Assembly: GCA_934098515.1 (NCBI GenBank)
Contig: CAKOOK010000015.1
Coordinates: 1-29,441, forward strand
Length of the DNA stretch: 29,441 bases
Origin: an uncultured Bacilli bacterium
Lineage (GTDB): Bacteria; Bacillota_I; Bacilli_A; RF39; UBA660
Direction: 5' to 3'
In this document: positions 22,547 through 29,441 of the stretch, piece after piece
Position numbering within the stretch: the first letter of the stretch is position 1
How the letters are laid out: every line of letters starts with the position of its first letter
Notes under the pieces: generated by a model
Told to the model about the DNA's origin: nothing
Seen by the model: only the letters and a program-made list of their open reading frames with translations
Databases searched by the model: none
Translations under genes and position numbers: made by a program

Positions 22547-24333
22547 TATTTATCACTTTCCTTGTCAAATTCGTCTATTAAGTTACTAAAGAAGTTAACT
22601 GCGTTTTCGTATACTTCTTCTTTAGTCATATCTATTCCTATTTTCTTTAAAAGTTCAACAGGATAGTCTGTATCGCCCATTTTTAGGAAGCTAATATATT
22701 TATTTTTCATATCATCTTCATTATTAATTATCTTGGTTGCTATCATGATTGCTGCACTTACGCCTGTAGCATATTTAAATAGGTAGAATGGGTAAAAATA
22801 GTGTTCTCTTCTAATCCAAGAATATTTACTTTTATCATCTAAGTTTACTACGTCTTTATAGTATTTACTTCTGATGTCATATATAGTGCTTGATAAATAT
22901 TCTGCATCAATTGTTTCACCATTATCAATTAAGGTATATGCTTTATTTTCAAGTTCTCCTTCTAAGCAAGCATCAAATAAATTGTTTTGAATTAAATTAA
23001 TAAGATTATATAGTGCAATAAGTTTTAGATTTTTGTTACGACTATGTTCTATAACATAATTGCTTAAGATGATCTCATTTGTTAGAGATGCTACTTCAGC
23101 TACAAAGATGTCATTGTTATAGTCATGTTTATTGTTTGCTTGCTGACTTAAATAGAAGTTTACGGCATGACCTAATTCATGGGCTACTGCTGATACATCG
23201 CCAAACTTACCAAAGAAGTTTGTTAGTACTACTGGATGAGCTCCGTAGCAAGATGTGCAGTATGCACCGCTGGCTTTGCCTTTATATGAGCAGTAATCAA
23301 CCCATTTTTCATTAAAGGCTTTTTCAATTATATCATGATATTCTTCACCATATATTTTAGTTGATTCGCTAATTAAATACTGGGCATCTTCGATACTAAA
23401 ACTCATCTCGTCAGTAAGAATCTGAGCATTTAGATCGTAGTAAGCAAGTTCTTTAAGTCCTAAACTATTCTTAATTAGTTTTAAATATTTTTGATAAACA
23501 TTTAGATTCTTATTTATTACTTTATAAAGTGAATCTACAACACTCTTTGGAATATTTGAACTAAATAGTAAAGAGTCTATTGTGCTTGTAAATTTGCGTA
23601 TTTCAGCCATACTACTAGTATTTTTCATGTTACTTACTAAGTTTTCTGCAAAGATATTTTTAAACTCAGCAATTTTACTAGTTAACTTTTCATACGCATC
23701 ACGTCTTATATTACGATCGGTACTTTCCATAATAATATGGTAGTTACTATTGGTAATCTTACGTGTTTCTTTTTCTGATTTAACTTCACCATAATCAAGA
23801 GTACTGTTTAAAAGAGTCATATTAACATTTTTAAATGTATGATTAGTACTAGTTAGTTTAGCAATTAATTTTTCTTCACTACTAGATAGCATATGCTCTT
23901 TTTCTCTTAAAATATTTGTTACATAAAACTTATATTTATTAAGTTTTTTAGTTTCTAAAAGTTTTTCTACTTTACTAGTTTCTTCTTTAATAATTTCTGG
24001 CTCGATAAAGCTTGCTGCTGCACAGAAGTCATTATATGTTTTATAAATTTTATTATAAAGCATACTTGCATCAGCATCTTCTAGAGCTTCATCATGTCTT
24101 AAAGATGCATAGACAAATAACTTGGTAAGTCTTGATTCATACGCAAAGTATTCTTCTAAAGTTTGATAAAGCATGTTAGCACTTTTTGTAACTTTGCCTT
24201 CATAACTTTTAATATTTTCAAATTCTTTAATTATTTTAAGATAGTCTTTTTCCCACTCTTTGTCATCCTTATAATACGCAGTTAAATCCCATTTATAAGC
24301 TTTAGGTGTTTCTTTTCTATTTTTATATTCCAC
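22546..24333 (-). CDS. pepF: Oligoendopeptidase F (M3 metallopeptidase)
   Basis: A cytosolic zinc endopeptidase that cuts short peptides. The 595-residue protein has the zinc motif HELGH (in AVAHELGHAVNFYL) with the downstream glutamate in FVAEVASLTNEI. It also has the PepF-type sequence KASGAYCTSCYGAHPVVLTN. I chose GTG 24333: GGAGG lies 5 nt before it, and an upstream in-frame TTG would begin at that ribosome site itself. It sits between dnaK and dnaJ and is coupled to dnaJ by a one-base overlap. A hairpin lies between it and dnaK. Its place in the operon suggests heat-shock co-expression and clearance of peptides from misfolded proteins, which is inference. Confidence 0.95.
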   Translation of the reverse strand: MEYKNRKETPKAYKWDLTAYYKDDKEWEKDYLKIIKEFENIKSYEGKVTKSANMLYQTLEEYFAYESRLTKLFVYASLRHDEALEDADASMLYNKIYKTYNDFCAAASFIEPEIIKEETSKVEKLLETKKLNKYKFYVTNILREKEHMLSSSEEKLIAKLTSTNHTFKNVNMTLLNSTLDYGEVKSEKETRKITNSNYHIIMESTDRNIRRDAYEKLTSKIAEFKNIFAENLVSNMKNTSSMAEIRKFTSTIDSLLFSSNIPKSVVDSLYKVINKNLNVYQKYLKLIKNSLGLKELAYYDLNAQILTDEMSFSIEDAQYLISESTKIYGEEYHDIIEKAFNEKWVDYCSYKGKASGAYCTSCYGAHPVVLTNFFGKFGDVSAVAHELGHAVNFYLSQQANNKHDYNNDIFVAEVASLTNEIILSNYVIEHSRNKNLKLIALYNLINLIQNNLFDACLEGELENKAYTLIDNGETIDAEYLSSTIYDIRSKYYKDVVNLDDKSKYSWIRREHYFYPFYLFKYATGVSAAIMIATKIINNEDDMKNKYISFLKMGDTDYPVELLKKIGIDMTKEEVYENAVNFFSNLIDEFDKESDK

Positions 24334-24350
24334 TCTTACCTCCAAGAAAA

Positions 24351-24370
24351 GTTCTAGTTTATTCTAGAAC
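24351..24370 (-). promoter_or_regulatory. Intercistronic hairpin between dnaK and pepF
   Basis: A perfect 7-bp stem GTTCTAG/CTAGAAC with a 6-nt loop lies directly after the dnaK stop. On the minus strand TTTTCTTGGAGG follows. The short T run is consistent with a weak terminator or an mRNA-processing or stability element that would lower pepF-dnaJ expression relative to dnaK. Confidence 0.55.
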
Positions 24371-24372
24371 CT

Positions 24373-26184
24373 TTAGTCTTTATTAACGAACTCAGCTTCT
24401 TCTGGTCCATTATTTTCATTGTTATTGTTTGTATTTGCTTGGTTTTGTTTTGCAGCCTCTTCATATACTCTAGATGCTAGTCCCATGGCTTTTTCATTTA
24501 AAGCTTTAGTTTTGGTCTTGATGTCCTCAATATCAGTGCCTTCCATACTCTTTTTAAGGTCACTTATTAAATCTTCTACTTCTTTCTTTTCTGCATCTGT
24601 TAGTTTTTCGCCTAAATCTTTAATAGCTTTTTCAGTAGCAAAGATTGTTTGGTCTGCTTCATTTCTAGTATCAGCTTCTTCTTTACGTTTTTCATCAGCT
24701 GCTTTATTAGCTTCGGCTTCTTTAACCATCTTATCAATTTCTTCATCACTAAGGTTAGTATTTGAAGTAATTGTAATTGATTGTTCTTTATTAGTACCTA
24801 AATCTTTAGCTTTAACATTAACGATACCATTAGCATCAATATCAAATGTTACTTCGATTTGTGGTACACCTCTTGGAGCTGGAGGAATGTTTCCTAATTG
24901 GAATCTTCCTAGAGTTTTATTGTCGGCAGCCATTGGTCTTTCACCTTGTAGTACATGAATATCAACAGCTGGTTGATTATCTACAGCAGTACTAAATACT
25001 TGACTCTTACTTGTTGGAATTGTTGTATTTCTTGGGATAAGTACTGTCATAACATCACCTAAAGTTTCAATACCAAGTGATAGTGGTGTTACATCTAGTA
25101 ATACTAAATCATCAACTTCACCAGTTAGAACGCCACCTTGAATTGCAGCACCCATAGCAACAACTTCATCTGGGTTAACACTCTTATTAGGTTCTTTACC
25201 TAATTCTTTTTTAACAAGTTCTTGGATGTAAGGGATTCTTGTTGAACCACCAACTAATAATACTTCATCAATATCACTTGCTTTTAGTTTAGCATCGCTT
25301 AATGCTTTACGAACCGGTTCCATAGTACTATCAAATAAGTCACGGCACAAGTCTTCAAATTTAGCCTTAGATAAGTTCATATCTAAATGTACTGGGCCAT
25401 CTGCTGTCTGACTAATAAATGGTAAGTTAATATTAGTAGTACTCATACCACTTAAATCTTTTTTAGCTTTTTCGGCAGCATCTTTAATTCTTTGCATAGC
25501 CATCTTATCTCCGGATAAGTCAATACCATGTTCTTTCTTGAATTCAGCTACGATATAATCCATTACAACTTTATCAAAGTCATCTCCACCTAAGTGATTA
25601 TTTCCTGCAGTAGATTTAACTTCAAATAAGCCATCACCTATTTCTAGGATAGATACATCAAATGTACCACCACCTAAATCGTAAACTAAAATAGTTTGAT
25701 TTTTATCTTGTTTGTCTAGTCCATAAGCAAGAGATGCAGCAGTTGGTTCGTTAATTATTCTTTCAACCTCTAAACCAGCTATCTTACCAGCATTCTTAGT
25801 TGCTTGTCTTTGAGCATCATTGAAGTATGCAGGAACAGTAATAACTGCTTTAGTAACTTTTTCTCCTAAATAACTTTCAGCATCTTTTTTTAATTTCATT
25901 AAGATTTTAGCACTAATTTCTTCAGGTGTATATTTTTTACCTTCTGCTTCAACCTTTTCACCAGTACCCATTAATCTTTTAATAGAACTGATTGTGTTTG
26001 TTGGGTTTGTAACGGCTTGTCTTTTAGCAGTAATACCAACTAGTTCTTCACCATTTTTAAAAGCAACAACACTTGGAGTAGTACGGTCCCCTTCAGGAGT
26101 TACGATAACTTTTGGTTCTCCTCCTTCTAATACAGCTACACATGAATTTGTTGTTCCTAAATCGATACCAATAATTTTACTCAT
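24373..26184 (-). CDS. dnaK: Chaperone DnaK (Hsp70)
   Basis: An ATP-driven chaperone of 603 residues. The N-terminal GIDLGTTNSCVAV, VPAYFNDAQRQATK, LVYDLGGGTFDVSIL and LVGGSTRIP mark the nucleotide-binding domain. Substrate-domain motifs such as DVTPLSLGIET follow, and the Asn-rich tail ends GPEEAEFVNKD. I use ATG 26184 (MSKIIGID) because AAAGGA sits about 8-9 nt before it; the ATG three codons upstream overlaps that site. It is the third gene of the hrcA operon. Confidence 0.98.
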   Translation of the reverse strand: MSKIIGIDLGTTNSCVAVLEGGEPKVIVTPEGDRTTPSVVAFKNGEELVGITAKRQAVTNPTNTISSIKRLMGTGEKVEAEGKKYTPEEISAKILMKLKKDAESYLGEKVTKAVITVPAYFNDAQRQATKNAGKIAGLEVERIINEPTAASLAYGLDKQDKNQTILVYDLGGGTFDVSILEIGDGLFEVKSTAGNNHLGGDDFDKVVMDYIVAEFKKEHGIDLSGDKMAMQRIKDAAEKAKKDLSGMSTTNINLPFISQTADGPVHLDMNLSKAKFEDLCRDLFDSTMEPVRKALSDAKLKASDIDEVLLVGGSTRIPYIQELVKKELGKEPNKSVNPDEVVAMGAAIQGGVLTGEVDDLVLLDVTPLSLGIETLGDVMTVLIPRNTTIPTSKSQVFSTAVDNQPAVDIHVLQGERPMAADNKTLGRFQLGNIPPAPRGVPQIEVTFDIDANGIVNVKAKDLGTNKEQSITITSNTNLSDEEIDKMVKEAEANKAADEKRKEEADTRNEADQTIFATEKAIKDLGEKLTDAEKKEVEDLISDLKKSMEGTDIEDIKTKTKALNEKAMGLASRVYEEAAKQNQANTNNNNENNGPEEAEFVNKD

Positions 26185-26213
26185 ATATATCATCCTTTCC
26201 TTTTTAAAGTAAA

Positions 26214-26723
26214 TTATTCGTTAACTTTGACCATTGCTGGTCTAATAACTTTATCTTTATACATATAACCTTTTTGTAATACTTCTAAGATTACACCACT
26301 AGGTTTAGTTTCATCTTTCTCAGTAAGAACAGCTTGATGATAAACTGGATCAAACTCTAGCCCATCACATTCTATTTCTTTAACTTCGATGTTATTTAAA
26401 ACATTTACAAATGAACCATAAATCATTTTAAATCCGCTTAAAAATTTACTAACTTCATCAGATAAATCGTTATCATCTAACTTAATAGCTCTTTCAAAGT
26501 TATCAAGTATTGGAAGCAAACTTTTAGCTAAATCTTCATTAGCATACTTAAGCATGTTTGATTTTTCAGTTTCATTTCTTTTTTTGTAATTTTGCATTTC
26601 TGCTGCAAGTCTTAAAACTTTTTCACTAGATTCTTTTAAATCATCTTTTAATTTATGATTTTCTTCTTCTAAATGTTTTAATTCTTTATTTTCTTTTTTA
26701 TTTTTCTTTTCTTCTTTTTCCAT
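26214..26723 (-). CDS. grpE: Nucleotide exchange factor GrpE
   Basis: A DnaK nucleotide exchange factor, 169 residues. A long charged N-terminal helix (about 1-60, KEEKKNKKENKELKHLEEE) is followed by the conserved RLAAEMQNYKKRNETEK, LLPILDNFERAI and the C-terminal beta domain with FDPVYHQAVL and VLQKGYMYKDKVIRPAMVKV. Four bases separate it from the hrcA stop. Confidence 0.97.
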   Translation of the reverse strand: MEKEEKKNKKENKELKHLEEENHKLKDDLKESSEKVLRLAAEMQNYKKRNETEKSNMLKYANEDLAKSLLPILDNFERAIKLDDNDLSDEVSKFLSGFKMIYGSFVNVLNNIEVKEIECDGLEFDPVYHQAVLTEKDETKPSGVILEVLQKGYMYKDKVIRPAMVKVNE

Positions 26724-26727
26724 GTCC

Positions 26728-27717
26728 TCACCTTTCTATGTAGTTCTTTAAATAATTTAAAAGTGTTACAACTTTATCATATTCCATACGCTTAGGCCCT
26801 ATTATCGCAATAGTTCCTTCTTCACCATCAATGTTATAACTAGTTCTAACAACCGTTACATTCGGGTCAAACTTGTTTTCTTCGCCAATGAAGATATTAA
26901 CATCTTTATCATCTGTTTCAATCTTCTTAATAAGATCCATATTTTCAAGTTTACCAATCATATTTTTAATCTTTTCTGGACTATCATACTCTGGTTGCTT
27001 TAAAATATTTGTCTTACCTTGGAAGAAAATATCACTATTTTTAACATTGAAATCGTTAAATGCATCGTAAAAGAAATCCATGACTCTTTCGTAGGCTTTA
27101 ATTTGACTAGCAATAATTGGTTTAATTTCATATTCAAGTTTACTATTAATATCACTAAGTTTAGTTCCAACTAATTTTCTATTAATAAGTTCGCAGGCTT
27201 TAATCATTTCATCCATACTAATTGCTTCTGGGATATTGCTTTGCTTATTTTCAACATGTCCCGTATTAGTAACAACTACTGCTACTATTTTCTTATCATC
27301 TATTGGGACGATACTAACTTGCTTTAAAGTATTATTATCACTATCTTTACCTAAGACAATACTTGTGTAATTTGTGATGTCACTTATTATTTCCATACAT
27401 TTTACTATTGCATCACTTATAACTAAATCTTTATTATTAAGAATTGTCTGTAACTTTAAAACTTCATCACCAGTAAGCTCTTTAGGTTTCATTAGATTAT
27501 CTACATAATATTTATAACCTGCTTCACTAGGAACTCTACCACTTGAAATATGAGTCTTTTCTAAATAGCCTAAACTTTCTAGGTAAGCCATATCATTACG
27601 AATTGTTGCACTAGAGCATTTTAACTTCTTAACTAAGCTCTTAGATCCAACAGGCTTAACCGTCTTAATGTAAGTTTCTACAATAAGTCTTAATAGTTCA
27701 TTTTGTCTATTATTCAA
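26728..27717 (-). CDS. hrcA: Heat-inducible transcription repressor HrcA
   Basis: A repressor that binds CIRCE and keeps the dnaK operon low at normal temperature. The N-terminal winged helix is seen in NNRQNELLRLIVETYIKT and SATIRNDMAYLESLGYL, followed by SGRVPSEAGYKYYVD. The C-terminal IGPKRMEYDKVVTLLNYL is also typical. I assign a TTG start at 27717 (329 residues): AGGAGG lies 7 nt before it, and the upstream in-frame GTG is part of the CIRCE element. The stop is TGA, the only one I found among the genes checked. It is autoregulated through the two CIRCE-like sites upstream. Confidence 0.97.
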   Translation of the reverse strand: MNNRQNELLRLIVETYIKTVKPVGSKSLVKKLKCSSATIRNDMAYLESLGYLEKTHISSGRVPSEAGYKYYVDNLMKPKELTGDEVLKLQTILNNKDLVISDAIVKCMEIISDITNYTSIVLGKDSDNNTLKQVSIVPIDDKKIVAVVVTNTGHVENKQSNIPEAISMDEMIKACELINRKLVGTKLSDINSKLEYEIKPIIASQIKAYERVMDFFYDAFNDFNVKNSDIFFQGKTNILKQPEYDSPEKIKNMIGKLENMDLIKKIETDDKDVNIFIGEENKFDPNVTVVRTSYNIDGEEGTIAIIGPKRMEYDKVVTLLNYLKNYIER

Positions 27718-27731
27718 ATTATAGCCTCCTT

Positions 27732-27758
27732 TTAGCACTCTTTTCTTTCAAATGCTAA
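27732..27758 (-). promoter_or_regulatory. CIRCE operator, promoter-distal copy
   Basis: TTAGCATTT-N9-GAGTGCTAA on the minus strand: one perfect arm and one with two mismatches, with the standard 9-nt spacing. It lies between the -10 and the hrcA ribosome site. Confidence 0.85.
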
Positions 27759-27762
27759 TACC

Positions 27763-27791
27763 ATTATAATATTATGCGTAGCACTTGTCAA
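27763..27791 (-). promoter_or_regulatory. Promoter of the hrcA-grpE-dnaK-pepF-dnaJ operon
   Basis: TTGACA (27786-27791), 17-nt spacer, TATAAT (27763-27768): a perfect consensus sigma-A promoter. CIRCE-like sites lie on both sides. Confidence 0.9.
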
Positions 27792-27805
27792 TATATGAGT
27801 GCTAA
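27778..27805 (-). promoter_or_regulatory. CIRCE-like operator overlapping the -35
   Basis: TTAGCACTC-N10-AAGTGCTAC on the minus strand: a perfect first arm and a second arm with two mismatches. The spacing is 10 nt, one more than the standard 9. The -35 hexamer lies across the spacer and second arm. Confidence 0.72.
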
Positions 27806-27822
27806 TTTTTAAAAGTTTTTGT

Positions 27823-27855
27823 CAAAAGAAAATAAGACCTATAAAAGTTCTTATT
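27823..27855 (-). terminator. Terminator of surface paralogue 3
   Basis: On the minus strand AATAAGA pairs with TCTTATT (7 bp, 11-nt loop), followed by TTCTTTTG. A moderate terminator that overlaps the stop codon. Confidence 0.55.
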
Positions 27856-29441
27856 AATTTACAACATATGGGTCTTCTGAGGTGCCGGAACCACTAGAAA
27901 TTGTGGTTGATGAGACAAGAGAAATCAAAGGACGGACGCCGTAGGCATTAGTCACGTAGTTGCTGTAGAATATGCCATCGCTGCCGCGAACGATCCAAAC
28001 GTAAGCTTCGCTGCCATAGTAGCTGATAGGAGACAAGGACCACCAAAAAGTATCCGTAGCATTTTCCTGTAAATATGTTGTTGTATTGCCTATTCGATAA
28101 GCATATCCTGCTAATGCTAGTTCATCTGCTGTTATTAAACCAACTTTAGATGTTATTTTACTTAATTCTCCATTACATTTCAAACTAGGACCCGTGCCTC
28201 CGGCACTATCACTAGTACTTATTAATCTTTGCATAGCACCATAAAATGTTAAATTTGTACCATATCCTAAACCATTTGGATTCCATCTCCATGGATCATA
28301 TGTTTTATCTACCTTTGTTTTATCATTACACCATACACTATTATCTATTACACTTTCATATGCTGTTAGATTATTAATATACCATGTTTCTAAATTAGTT
28401 AGGATTGTACTATTATTTGTATTTGCATGTGTAGCTTCATATGTACTAGAACCTGGTGTTCCATACTTAAATCCTACATAAGCATTATCTTCGTAACCAC
28501 GATTAAATGCACTTTTATATGTTTCATCAGAGTATCTTGCAAATGCTGCACTAGCATTATTATTTGCTGATGAGCAAGGATTAGCAGCACCTGTAGTATT
28601 ATCATTATGTAAGATAAGTTTTACAGATCCATCTCCACCAATTCTTATTATTCTCCAACATTTATTAGTAAACTCTACATAATTATTTGTTACAGCACCT
28701 CTAAAGTAGTAAGAAGTTCCATAATCATCCTCTGTACTTGCAAGTAATGCTTCTGTTGTGTTTTTATTAGAACATAATGCTTTGTATGTATAACTACTTG
28801 ATGTAGCACTTACTACATAATAAACACAATCTATGTTAGTTGTTGTTTGCATTGTACCTGCAGTCCTTGAACTGTTACCAGATGCATAAGATGCCACTAA
28901 ATATTTACCAACTAAACTAGAATATGAATTAGCATATGTATCACTAGTTACCGCTGTTCCAGTTAAATTAAATTTTGTACCATTTGCTTCCCATCCTGTT
29001 CCGTAAGTAAAATAATATGCTTGTTCTGTTGTATCTACACTTGTTGTTGATGTATATATTACTTCACTTTCTTTATATGCACTCACTTCTTTTCCTGGTG
29101 TAGTTATTGGTGTTTTTAATGTATTACTATCTCTTAATGATGCAAGTAGTGTACCACTACCAGCCTCATACCAACCGTTTGGTGCTGGTGCTGGTTCTTC
29201 TGCTGCATTACTTACTACAACTATTTTACCAGACCAGTTCTTATTTAAACCTTGTTCTGTTGTTACTGTGCTATCCATCCAAATTCTTAAGTCATAACTT
29301 TTTTCTTCATTAGCTTTAAGTCCAGTACTCACAATAATATAACCTTTTTTATTATTTTCTAAGTCTGTTAAAGTTTGACTGCCTAATATTACTGACTTAC
29401 CAGTTGTTGTACCTTTAGGTGATATATTTACTTTCATATAG
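27854..29441 (-). CDS. Partial lectin-like surface protein with hypervariable C-terminus (paralogue 3)
   Basis: The reading frame runs off the right edge without a stop. The first in-window Met (29437) aligns inside the TasA-like module of paralogue 2 (KYVKVSLL), so the true start lies outside. The visible part (527 residues from that Met) has the end of that module (RIWMDSTVT), APNGWYEAGSGTLLASLRDSN, an extra domain of about 107 residues, and the shared EDDYGTSYYFRGA, NKCWRIIR, LILHNDNT and GLITADELALAGYA blocks. The hypervariable end runs WSLSP to VRPLISL. It ends GTSEDPYVVN, close to paralogue 2. The promoter is not in the window, so a G run cannot be checked. Confidence 0.83.
   Translation of the reverse strand, partial: YMKVNISPKGTTTGKSVILGSQTLTDLENNKKGYIIVSTGLKANEEKSYDLRIWMDSTVTTEQGLNKNWSGKIVVVSNAAEEPAPAPNGWYEAGSGTLLASLRDSNTLKTPITTPGKEVSAYKESEVIYTSTTSVDTTEQAYYFTYGTGWEANGTKFNLTGTAVTSDTYANSYSSLVGKYLVASYASGNSSRTAGTMQTTTNIDCVYYVVSATSSSYTYKALCSNKNTTEALLASTEDDYGTSYYFRGAVTNNYVEFTNKCWRIIRIGGDGSVKLILHNDNTTGAANPCSSANNNASAAFARYSDETYKSAFNRGYEDNAYVGFKYGTPGSSTYEATHANTNNSTILTNLETWYINNLTAYESVIDNSVWCNDKTKVDKTYDPWRWNPNGLGYGTNLTFYGAMQRLISTSDSAGGTGPSLKCNGELSKITSKVGLITADELALAGYAYRIGNTTTYLQENATDTFWWSLSPISYYGSEAYVWIVRGSDGIFYSNYVTNAYGVRPLISLVSSTTISSGSGTSEDPYVVN
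27920..28045 (-). other. Candidate DGR variable region, paralogue 3
   Basis: The core 27938-28027 (30 codons, about 50% GC by hand count) lies between conserved blocks for WSLSP (28028-28045) and VRPLIS (27920-27937). Codons without adenine (GCT, GTT, TGG, GTG, and TTC at the conserved Phe) are identical to paralogue 2. AAC/AAT-derivable codons differ. Confidence 0.75.

Noticed and set aside
24419..24958. Long reading frame antisense to dnaK (and similar ones antisense to the SDR gene, ftsK, dnaJ and lepA)
   Set aside because: They lie opposite strongly conserved genes, have no convincing ribosome site or domain, and reflect codon bias of the real strand.
26718..26730. TGA read as tryptophan (genetic code 4)
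   Set aside because: hrcA ends in TGA just before grpE, and the tryptophan codons I checked are TGG. Read-through would add only about nine residues, so the evidence is modest, but nothing requires code 4.
1..29441. tRNA, rRNA or insertion sequence
   Set aside because: I saw no tRNA-like cloverleaf, rRNA segment, transposase or terminal inverted repeats while reading both strands.

Overview
The window is AT-rich with short intergenic gaps. It carries Bacillota-type machinery: hrcA-grpE-dnaK under CIRCE control, RNase HIII, a SUF cluster with SufU, SpoIIIE-type FtsK, and AGGTGA/GGAGG ribosome sites. TAA is the commonest stop, TAG is used several times and hrcA ends in TGA; every Trp codon I checked is TGG, so the standard bacterial code fits. 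My best guess is an uncultured gut member of the Bacilli (RF39-like or Erysipelotrichia-like). That placement is inference.

Layout. Almost everything is on the minus strand; only rnhC is on the plus strand. 1-4520: a partial SipW-type surface protein, phosphatidylserine decarboxylase, a mini formylglycine-generating-enzyme-like protein, a short-chain dehydrogenase, a SpoIVB-type protease and a formate/nitrite-type channel. 4604-9091: a surface protein directly behind a SUF cluster (sufC, a short sufB/D-like gene, sufS, sufU). 9106-10491: a self-contained three-gene cassette of unknown function. 10503-12924: ftsK with a coupled 59-residue ORF. 12990-13927: a type III toxin-antitoxin locus. 13970-17846: lepA, trxA, cvpA and divergent rnhC. 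17862-19860: a second surface protein. 19925-21368: holA and lepB. 21395-27805: the heat-shock operon hrcA-grpE-dnaK-pepF-dnaJ. 27823-29441: a third surface protein, cut by the window end.

Three observations stand out. (1) A CptN/ToxN-like toxin (13190-13663) is preceded by its expected antitoxin RNA: two tandem pseudoknot units, own promoter, strong terminator. It is also followed by a second, diverged two-unit array with its own promoter and terminator but no second toxin. All four units fold into the same H-type pseudoknot with compensatory changes in both stems. (2) The three surface proteins end in a C-type-lectin-like region of about 90-102 nt that is much more GC-rich than its surroundings. 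Amino-acid changes there fall at codon positions 1 and 2 with the third base kept, while codons without adenine are invariant. This is the signature of a diversity-generating retroelement (DGR), yet no reverse transcriptase or template repeat is visible here. (3) Both surface-protein promoters inside the window have a G8 or G9 run inside a 16-nt -35/-10 spacer, which suggests phase-variable transcription.

Taken together, the window looks like a housekeeping backbone interspersed with dispersed surface-display genes that may vary in expression through promoter slippage and in binding specificity through retro-mutagenesis, plus an RNA-protein addiction or defence module.
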